From Paenibacillus sp. H1-7 (lineage in GTDB: Bacteria; Bacillota; Bacilli; Paenibacillales; NBRC-103111), in assembly GCF_022354825.1 (NCBI RefSeq), contig NZ_CP031168.1, forward strand, positions 8,174,501 to 8,238,500: a stretch of DNA of 64,000 nucleotides, given 5' to 3'. Made by a program: the position numbers and the translations under genes. The notes beneath the pieces are model-generated. The model did no database searches. It saw only the letters and a program-made list of their open reading frames with translations, and was not told the DNA's origin. Of the stretch, positions 42,302 to 48,489 are shown in pieces; position 1 is the first letter of the stretch; every line of letters starts with the position of its first letter.

Positions 42302-43501
42302 ATGATGGAATGCGTCGTATCCCTGGAGGGACTGGCCTCCAGCCAGCACGGACAACTGAAATACGCCGCCGCCTTTATCGACGAGCATATCCGGGATATC
42401 CGGCTGGACAACGATCATATTTACATTACGCATGAATCTCCCAAAGGAAATGACGTCGTCGAGGCGCACGTCCGCCGCTTGATCGACCGTTTCTCCCAAG
42501 GCGATTTCGGCTTCAAAGAGAACATTTTGTTCGAGCACAAGGTCGATACCCCTTACGAGGGCGATATTATTGCCGAGCTGGTGGAACGCAAAATCATTAA
42601 AGTGCTCGAGCCGGGCTTGTTTATTTTCCGCGAGCCGTTTTCCAGCTTGATGCGCTTTCTTGACTACTCCTTCGTTACCAAAGTAGCCAACCGGTTTGCA
42701 GGGGTGAAGGAAGAGTCGTATCCGGCGGTCATTCATTGCGATACGTTGAACAAGACGAATCATTTTACTTCGTTCCCTGAGCATATTCACTTCCTGACGC
42801 ATTTGCGCGAGGATCTCGACATTATCGAGACGTTCTCCCAATCGATCCGTGATGCGGGAGGCTGGAAAGAGGATAGTCCTCTGGACTTGAACGCTGCTAT
42901 GCCGAAGCCGAAGTTCACAATGAACCCTTCGACCTGCTACCACTGCTATGAGGGATTGCAGAATGAAACGCTGGAAGGCGACGGACTCATCGTCACGGCC
43001 ATTTCCAAATGCCACCGGTTCGAATCCCGCAACCATAGCGATTTCGGCCGTCTGCTTGACTTCAGTATGCGCGAGATTATTTTCGTCGGCAAACCGGAAT
43101 TCGTGAAGGAGCACCGCCTGCAATCCATTGAATACTTGAAGGAGCTTGCGGTGGAATGGAACGTGGACAGCATGCTCGAAATCGCCAACGATCCGTTCTT
43201 CACCAACGATTTCCAAACGAAAGCATCGTTCCAGCGTAACCAAGAAATGAAGTACGAGCTTCGCCTGTCGATTCCACATGTTAAGAAGTCGATTGCCTGC
43301 AGCTCCGTCAACTTCCACAGCAATACGTTCGGTACGGCCTTTAACATTAAGATGGGCAAACGCAACGCGGTGACCGGCTGTGTCGGCTTCGGGATCGAGC
43401 GCTGGGCTTTTGCTTTCCTCGCTCAATACGGTCTGGAAGAAGCGAATTGGCCTGCCGCATTCCGCGAGCAATATCACGCCTGGCAGCAAAAGTCGCTGTA
43501 A
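42302..43501 (+). CDS. amino acid:[carrier protein] ligase, class II aaRS-like (SerRS fold)
   Basis: A 399-residue protein beginning at ATG 42302 after GAGG. From about residue 110 it matches the catalytic core of truncated, tRNA-independent SerRS homologues. The visible class II motifs are motif 2 (KCHRFESR...LLDFSMREIIFVG) and motif 3 (CVGFGIERWAFA). Cysteines in NPSTCYHCYEG and KSIACSSVNFHSNTFGTAF fall where the zinc ligands of methanogen SerRS and aa:CP ligases lie. It lacks the long N-terminal tRNA-binding coiled coil of true SerRS. Family knowledge: these enzymes adenylate glycine or alanine and load it onto a carrier protein. An extra N-terminal domain of about 100 residues precedes the core. 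Amino acid not predictable by eye. Confidence 0.85.
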   Translation: MMECVVSLEGLASSQHGQLKYAAAFIDEHIRDIRLDNDHIYITHESPKGNDVVEAHVRRLIDRFSQGDFGFKENILFEHKVDTPYEGDIIAELVERKIIKVLEPGLFIFREPFSSLMRFLDYSFVTKVANRFAGVKEESYPAVIHCDTLNKTNHFTSFPEHIHFLTHLREDLDIIETFSQSIRDAGGWKEDSPLDLNAAMPKPKFTMNPSTCYHCYEGLQNETLEGDGLIVTAISKCHRFESRNHSDFGRLLDFSMREIIFVGKPEFVKEHRLQSIEYLKELAVEWNVDSMLEIANDPFFTNDFQTKASFQRNQEMKYELRLSIPHVKKSIACSSVNFHSNTFGTAFNIKMGKRNAVTGCVGFGIERWAFAFLAQYGLEEANWPAAFREQYHAWQQKSL

Positions 43502-43629
43502 AGGGCAACCTAAAGCAACTCGGCTGCGCTGTCCTTTCCGGGACGGCCGCCGTGTTTTTTACTACTATTATTCAGATTCCGAGCGATTACATCGGATGTT
43601 CATCAACTAAAAAAGATGTGGGTTCTCTT

Positions 43630-44604
43630 ATGAAACTAGCCGCTTTTTTGCGCAAAAACAGCTTTTTGCTGCTCCTCGTCGCTTTGTTTGTCTTATCGGA
43701 CTTCCTTATCAGCATGTGGGATCCGATGGTCACGTCGCGACGATTTTATAAGAACGATTTTACCAAGACGCTCTTTCACCATAACGGACTGGATCACGGA
43801 CCGGTGTTCTTCGGCAACTCCGCCGTGACAGGCGCCTATATCGAGAACGAGTCGAAGTCAGGCTTAATTGAGCTCGGTCTTTCTTATGGCAAGCCTACCG
43901 ACCTGAAGGCGATGCTCGAACAGAAGCTGTTCCATGTAGAGGACGAGCTGGTGATCGGTATCGACGTGCATACGATGATCGATAGTCTGGATACCGACCC
44001 GACCTACCAATGGTTCAAGCCATGGTATCAGCCCTACGTGTACACGTATCGCGATTATTTCCGCGATTCCGGCCAGGAGCTGGCCTGCGCGCTCTATCAA
44101 GGGCTATTGAAGCAGGATGCTTCTCAACTAAAAGGCTGCACGGCCTACCCGGAGACATTGAAGCTCAGCGAGACGAATCCTTTGGCTTACCAGCCCCGCT
44201 GGATCGACAAGGAGCTGTATTTTGGGCAAAAGTCGGATGACGAGCTCAAGAAAAAGTGGGTCGAGTACGATCAGCGATTTGGCTGGATGTCACAGGCTGA
44301 TTTCAAGGACAATGTCCAAGCTATGGACTGGATTCTCTCCTATGCCAAGGAGCATCAGCTGAAGCTGCGCGTCGTCTGGATGCCGTGGAACAAAGCCTAC
44401 GAGCTCCCCCGCTACATGCCGGCGCTGAAAGAAGACGTGAACCGCAAGCTAGCTGCGTATAACGTACCCGTGCTTGATGTCATGCAGACGTATGACCGCA
44501 AATATTTTCACGATTTGGTTCACTTGAGCCGCCAGGAAGGCGCTCCGGTATTTACGAAGGAGGTTGACGCATGGCTCCTTTCGCTCGCAAAATCGTCGAA
44601 GTAA
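43630..44604 (+). CDS. DltD-like membrane-anchored SGNH acyltransferase/hydrolase
   Basis: A 324-residue protein from ATG 43630 (weak ribosome binding site; a longer frame to 43447 would overlap the ligase end). One N-terminal helix (about 10-29) anchors it outside. The catalytic pattern of DltD/SGNH proteins is present: Ser 64 in FFGNSAV, and Asp 295-x-x-His 298 in FHDLVHLS near the end. DltD takes part in passing D-alanine onto teichoic acid outside the cell. Position between the ligase and an MBOAT gene gives the same role here for another amino acid or acceptor. The 3' end overlaps the DltX-like ORF by 34 bp. Confidence 0.82.
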   Translation: MKLAAFLRKNSFLLLLVALFVLSDFLISMWDPMVTSRRFYKNDFTKTLFHHNGLDHGPVFFGNSAVTGAYIENESKSGLIELGLSYGKPTDLKAMLEQKLFHVEDELVIGIDVHTMIDSLDTDPTYQWFKPWYQPYVYTYRDYFRDSGQELACALYQGLLKQDASQLKGCTAYPETLKLSETNPLAYQPRWIDKELYFGQKSDDELKKKWVEYDQRFGWMSQADFKDNVQAMDWILSYAKEHQLKLRVVWMPWNKAYELPRYMPALKEDVNRKLAAYNVPVLDVMQTYDRKYFHDLVHLSRQEGAPVFTKEVDAWLLSLAKSSK

Positions 44605-44681
44605 TCCTCTATACGGCCATGCTCATCATGGTCCTGATTTACTTTACCGGTAAAGGGCTGTTCATTTACGAAGGGTTCTAA
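44571..44681 (+). CDS. DltX-like membrane microprotein
   Basis: A 36-residue frame starting at ATG 44571 inside the end of the DltD-like gene, with GGAGG 7 bp before it. It has one membrane helix (VILYTAMLIMVLIYF, about 11-25) and ends GLFIYEGF. The C-terminal FIYxxF ending is the hallmark of DltX (FIYNEF in Dlt operons), which in known systems binds at the DltB-DltD interface and carries the aminoacyl group across. The match of ending, size, topology and place directly before the MBOAT gene is convincing. Confidence 0.8.
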   Translation: MAPFARKIVEVILYTAMLIMVLIYFTGKGLFIYEGF

Positions 44682-44726
44682 GACTTGGGCTTTCCTTATG
44701 AATAGCTCGAAGGAGTAATTACACCT

Positions 44727-45878
44727 ATGTTTTTTATGAATATGAACGCCATTATTGCTATGATCGGCATGATCGTCGTTCTGGCGTTAACCCGTTGGTG
44801 GCCGCATAACAAGCGGTACTTGCTGCTGGCCTTCAACCTGTGCTTCCTGCTCTTGTTCAGTAAGAAGCTGTTTCTCTTCTACCTTATTTATACGGCAGCC
44901 AACTACTTGTGCTTCCTATGGCTCTGCTATACGAGCAAATGGCGCAAGGGCGGCTTCATCCTGCTTATAGCGCTCAACATAGCCGCTGTATCGGGCATTA
45001 GGTTGCTCGGAATGGATTCCCCGGACCACCTGCTGTTCGACGCCGTTATCGCCCTTACGCTTATTTACAACGTGTTGAAAGTGATCGACTCCCACTACTT
45101 CGCTTATTTCTTCGGGAAGGATGCCCGCGCCTCCGCGGTCGATTACGCCAACTATATTTTATTCGTTCCGACCTTTACTTCCGGTCCGATCTTGAAATTC
45201 CGCGACTTTATGGCCGACGCCAAAAAGCCTTATCAGGTCAATTCCTCTCAAGTGGAGGACGGCGTCAAACGGATCATTCTCGGGCTATTTAAAAAGCTGG
45301 TCGTCGTCACCTGGATGACGGATGTGTTTCAGCATGTTCAGCAGCAGGAGCTGCATACGCACCAATCGATCTTTTTGATGGTCTGGTTTTATATTATGCT
45401 TTTCTTCGATTTCTCCGGTTACTCGGACATCGCTATCGGGTTCGGCCGTTTGATGGGCTATAACATCCCTGAGAACTTCAAGAAGCCTTTCACTTCTCCG
45501 ACCTTGACGCAGTTTTGGCGCAACTGGCATGCTACGCTCGGCGATTGGTTCCGCGACCATATTTTCATGTTTTTCTCGCGAAAGGCCCCCTCCAAATGGA
45601 CGGCTGCCGGCTTATCGATCTTGATTATGGTGCTGATCGGCCTATGGCACGGCTTCGGCTGGATATATTTTTTCTACGGCCTCTATCACGGTGTGGTCAT
45701 CGCTATCGAGTCACTGCTGGGCAAATCGACCGTTAACAAGAAGAAAGTATCTAAGTCGTATTACTGGGCCCGCTGCGCGCTGACACAGCTTATCGTGACC
45801 GTTTCTGTCGTTGTCTATAGCGGCAGCACGGAAACGGTGTCCAAAATATACCGCGGTTTGTTCCATTGGCCGTTTTGA
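44727..45878 (+). CDS. MBOAT-family O-acyltransferase, DltB-like
   Basis: A 383-residue protein with about 11 helices. MBOAT signatures are clear: DFSGYSDIAIGFGRLMGYNIPENF (split as DFSGYSDIAIGFGRLMG and YNIPENF), TQFWRNWHATLGDWFRDHIF, and the active-site His 308 in IGLWHGFGW. ATG 44727 follows GAAGGAG at somewhat long spacing. DltB accepts the aminoacyl group from charged DltC at the membrane and passes it outward. It is the last gene of the locus, followed by a strong terminator. Unlike classic dlt operons there is no dltA. Confidence 0.92.
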   Translation: MFFMNMNAIIAMIGMIVVLALTRWWPHNKRYLLLAFNLCFLLLFSKKLFLFYLIYTAANYLCFLWLCYTSKWRKGGFILLIALNIAAVSGIRLLGMDSPDHLLFDAVIALTLIYNVLKVIDSHYFAYFFGKDARASAVDYANYILFVPTFTSGPILKFRDFMADAKKPYQVNSSQVEDGVKRIILGLFKKLVVVTWMTDVFQHVQQQELHTHQSIFLMVWFYIMLFFDFSGYSDIAIGFGRLMGYNIPENFKKPFTSPTLTQFWRNWHATLGDWFRDHIFMFFSRKAPSKWTAAGLSILIMVLIGLWHGFGWIYFFYGLYHGVVIAIESLLGKSTVNKKKVSKSYYWARCALTQLIVTVSVVVYSGSTETVSKIYRGLFHWPF

Positions 45879-45889
45879 GGCTATAACTG

Positions 45890-45935
45890 AAAAAGAGTCA
45901 TTCGTCCCTAAAAATATGGAACGAAGACTCTTTTT
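45890..45935. terminator. bidirectional terminator after the MBOAT gene
   Basis: AAAAAGAGTCATTCGT pairs with ACGAAGACTCTTTTT around a short AT-rich loop, with T-runs on both strands. It closes the Dlt-like operon and the convergent small-gene pair at 45941-46503. Confidence 0.9.
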
Positions 45936-45940
45936 ATTTT

Positions 45941-46162
45941 CTAATAGAGGGCCAGGTAACATTTTCCCGTATCCGCTTTGGAATATAAATACGCCTCCGT
46001 ACCAACGACTTCAATGCGTTCCAAAGCATTCATGTCAAAAGTACTGCGTTTTCCTTCGTCCCCTTTAGTTGCTTTCAACGCCTGGATTAACTGAGGAATC
46101 ATCTTGTGATCGCTTGAGATGAAAGTAACAGGAATGTCTTTATTATCGAACCAGATTCTCAA
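45941..46162 (-). CDS. 73-residue hypothetical protein
   Basis: Starts at TTG 46162, preceded by AAGGAGGAATCGGC and overlapping the stop of the gene before it as TTGA. The sequence begins MRIWFDNKDIPVTFIS and looks like a small soluble alpha/beta protein without signal or membrane segment. No family is recognised. The excellent ribosome binding site and the coupling to the upstream ORF support it as real. Confidence 0.65.
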   Translation of the reverse strand: MRIWFDNKDIPVTFISSDHKMIPQLIQALKATKGDEGKRSTFDMNALERIEVVGTEAYLYSKADTGKCYLALY

Positions 46163-46503
46163 GCCGATTCCTCCTTCTCTACAAGAACGGGAGTACTCTC
46201 TGCATTGCTTGACGGCACTAAAGCGTTAAACAAGAAATCCATGTTGTTGTCGTTGTTGGGAGATTGCATGACGTTGCAATGAATTTGATTATTGCTGTTA
46301 GCCGAAATAAACAGATCGCCGATATGCTGGTACACTTGGTTTTCATCTTTTTTGTGAATATGTACGTTGCCTGATTTCATATCGATATTTAGCGAAATTT
46401 GATTAGACAACTCGACCAAGCATGTGGACTTTTTAAAGTGATTAGGGAAACGAAGCCAATGGCCGGAAACCGTTTCAACGATTTGAGTATCTTTCCTGTA
46501 CAT
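46159..46503 (-). CDS. 114-residue hypothetical protein
   Basis: ATG 46503 follows AGAGGACGGATCAAAT. The protein is soluble with alternating beta-type stretches (VETVSGHWLRFPNHF, ISLNIDMKSGNVHIHKK) and a Glu/Ser-rich tail. I do not recognise it. It is the first of a two-gene operon with the ORF at 45941 and has no visible link to its neighbours. Its promoter should lie in 46504-46600. Confidence 0.65.
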   Translation of the reverse strand: MYRKDTQIVETVSGHWLRFPNHFKKSTCLVELSNQISLNIDMKSGNVHIHKKDENQVYQHIGDLFISANSNNQIHCNVMQSPNNDNNMDFLFNALVPSSNAESTPVLVEKEESA

Positions 46504-46794
46504 ATTTGATCCGTCCTCTCTTCAAAAAGTAATGACATCCCGCGATCGACTGACACCGCCGCAGCTCGGCTTAAATTATGCACCTCCATTCTTCCAGGGA
46601 TACAACACCCTTACCATTGTAAAGGATAAGATATGCAAAGAAATGGGAACATTGTCGAGACAGTCTGTCGAAGTTTATTTTTTTGATATGTAGACACATT
46701 TGCTCTGTGACGTTAAGTTGCACTAGGAGCTTCAGCCAAACAATGCTATAATGATTACGTAACGTACACGCGTACATTTTTCCGGAGGTGTCAT

Positions 46795-47763
46795 ATGAAA
46801 TTAGGAGTATTCACAGTATTATTCGGACAAAAACCTTTCGAAGAAGCTTTGGACTACATTGCATCCAAAGGATTGGAAGCAGTTGAGCTCGGCACCGGCG
46901 GCTATCCGGGTAATGCACACTGTAACCCTGACGTGCTTCTTGCCGACGACGCGAAGCTGAAAGAGTTCAAGAAGGCTGTGGAGTCCCGGGGACTGATCAT
47001 CAGCGCATTGAGCTGTCATGCGAACCCGCTGCATCCGCAAAAGGCGATTTCCCAAGAACATCAAGAATTAATTCAAAAGACGATACAGCTGGCCGAAAAG
47101 CTCGAGGTTCCCGTTGTGAACACGTTCTCCGGCTGCCCGGGCGATCACGAGGATGCCAAATATCCAAACTGGCCGGTAGCTCCGTGGCCTCCGGATTATC
47201 AAGAAATTCTTGATTGGCAGTGGTCCAACAAAGTCATTCCTTACTGGACGGAAGTCGGCAAGTTCGCTTCGGACCGCAATGTCAAAATCGGACTCGAGCT
47301 GCACGGAGGATTTTCCGTACATACTCCTGCTACATTGCTGCGTCTACGTGAAGCGGCTGGCGAAGCTATCGGCGCCAACCTTGATCCGAGCCATATGTGG
47401 TGGCAAGGTATCGATCCGGTCCAAGCGGTGCAAATTCTTGGCCGTGCGGGCGCGATTCATCACTTCCATGCCAAAGATACAACGATCGATCCGATCAATG
47501 TCAATAAACACGGTTTGACCGATATGCAATCATACTCGCTGATGCTTGACCGCGCTTGGCAGTTCCGTACCGTTGGCTTTGGCCACGATTTGAAAACTTG
47601 GGCGGATATCATTAGCGCCTTACGTCTGGTTGGCTATGATTATGTAGTCAGCATCGAGCATGAGGATGGACTGATGTCCGTTGAGGAAGGATTTACCAAA
47701 GCGGTGCAAAACCTGCAGCAAGTGCTGATTAAAGAACCATTGGGAGAAATGTGGTGGGTATAA
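46795..47763 (+). CDS. sugar phosphate isomerase/epimerase-like TIM-barrel protein
   Basis: A 322-residue protein of the xylose isomerase-like (AP endonuclease 2) superfamily, starting at ATG 46795 behind CCGGAGGTGTCAT. Metal-ligand blocks are visible: LELHGG near 173, LDPSHMWWQG near 204-213, HFHAKDT near 235 and SIEHED near 290. Such enzymes interconvert ketoses or act in inositol and related sugar catabolism. A TATAAT at 46747-46752 and a CGTACA repeat just after it form its promoter region. It is monocistronic with its own terminator, so the substrate cannot be taken from neighbours. Confidence 0.87.
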   Translation: MKLGVFTVLFGQKPFEEALDYIASKGLEAVELGTGGYPGNAHCNPDVLLADDAKLKEFKKAVESRGLIISALSCHANPLHPQKAISQEHQELIQKTIQLAEKLEVPVVNTFSGCPGDHEDAKYPNWPVAPWPPDYQEILDWQWSNKVIPYWTEVGKFASDRNVKIGLELHGGFSVHTPATLLRLREAAGEAIGANLDPSHMWWQGIDPVQAVQILGRAGAIHHFHAKDTTIDPINVNKHGLTDMQSYSLMLDRAWQFRTVGFGHDLKTWADIISALRLVGYDYVVSIEHEDGLMSVEEGFTKAVQNLQQVLIKEPLGEMWWV

Positions 47764-47781
47764 CCTCCGCATAAACGACGA

Positions 47782-47816
47782 AAAGCCCTGACCGTCATGG
47801 TCAAGGGCTTCTTTTC
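47782..47816 (+). terminator. Rho-independent terminator of the isomerase gene
   Basis: AAGCCCTGACC and GGTCAAGGGCTT pair with one bulged base around GTCAT and are followed by CTTTTC. A run of A residues on the left makes it usable from the convergent gene too. Confidence 0.8.
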
Positions 47817-47851
47817 ACTTGCATGTTCTCTCGTTACATCCGTCCGTTGTA

Positions 47852-48064
47852 TTACAATTTATCCATCCAGTTAAGTACCATTACGGCATCCAAAACTAAA
47901 AAGATGATCAAAGCGACTGTACTGAAACCGATGGCAAACACATTTTTCTTAGGAGCACCCAGCAACCGTACAATACCGATCAGAATGATGATCGTAAACA
48001 AAATGACAAACGGGTCAAAGCCGGTAAATTTGCTCGCTTGCGCCGCCCCTTCCGCCAAAAACAT
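47852..48064 (-). CDS. 70-residue membrane protein, DUF2759/YqgW-like
   Basis: ATG 48064 follows GGAGGTCTCTCG; a longer frame to 48088 starts inside the ribosome binding region. Two helices are predicted (FVILFTIIILIGIVRLL and VFAIGFSTVALIIFLVL) joined by the basic loop GAPKKN. The pattern resembles the small DUF2759 proteins of Bacillales, but the match is from memory and modest. Monocistronic, convergent with the isomerase gene. Confidence 0.7.
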   Translation of the reverse strand: MFLAEGAAQASKFTGFDPFVILFTIIILIGIVRLLGAPKKNVFAIGFSTVALIIFLVLDAVMVLNWMDKL

Positions 48065-48489
48065 CGAGAGACCTCCTTCAGTATACAAAAATGCTTATTT
48101 TCTATCATATCTTGACTCGTCATGAAGTGCAAGCCATAGATGGGAAGTGTAACAAGTTTGTCAACTTTTGCTGTTTCCTCTATCTTGCATTCTTCATTAT
48201 CAAGTTATGTACCTTGGAATTGGTTCGGTTGAAGCGTATTCCCCAACTCGCCATGTAACTATAAATTGTCCATTTCTTCAAAAATTTATAACTGACAGCA
48301 GAGCGCCATTCAACGATATTCTTACATGGAATGCCTAAAAATAAGCATGACTCCCTCAACTCAAGAGCCATGCTTACTTGCGTGCTGCGGATTCCATGGT
48401 GACATCATGCTTTTCTCGCCTAACAGTAAACGGAACAGAGCATCGAGAGCTCCGACTGTAGCCGAGATGCTCTGCCGGGGCAAAGACGG
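48065..48489. other. gene-free region between uvrA and the small membrane protein gene
   Basis: About 425 bp. It contains two hairpins, AAGCATGACTC/GAGCCATGCTT (near 48346-48378) and CAGAGCATC/GATGCTCTG (48436-48474), the second being the likely end of the uvrBA transcript although no strong U-run follows. A 63-codon frame at 48180-48371 has no ribosome binding site and I do not call it. Confidence 0.5.
48436..48474 (-). terminator. probable uvrA terminator
   Basis: CAGAGCATC (48436-48444) and GATGCTCTG (48466-48474) are perfect 9 bp arms. On the minus strand TTCCGTTTACTG follows, a weak U-tract. It lies 15 bp after the uvrA stop. Confidence 0.55.

Noticed and set aside
43540..43620. possible fourth copy of the dispersed repeat between the ligase and DltD-like genes
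   Set aside because: Only GTCCTTTC and a CATCGGATG block are similar; order and spacing do not match the other copies, so I treat it as chance.
46571..46777. 68-codon minus-strand frame upstream of the isomerase gene
   Set aside because: It covers the promoter TATAAT of the isomerase gene, has no ribosome binding site and atypical composition.
48180..48371. 63-codon minus-strand frame near uvrA
   Set aside because: No ribosome binding site; it starts inside a hairpin that looks like a terminator and shows no family similarity I can recognise.
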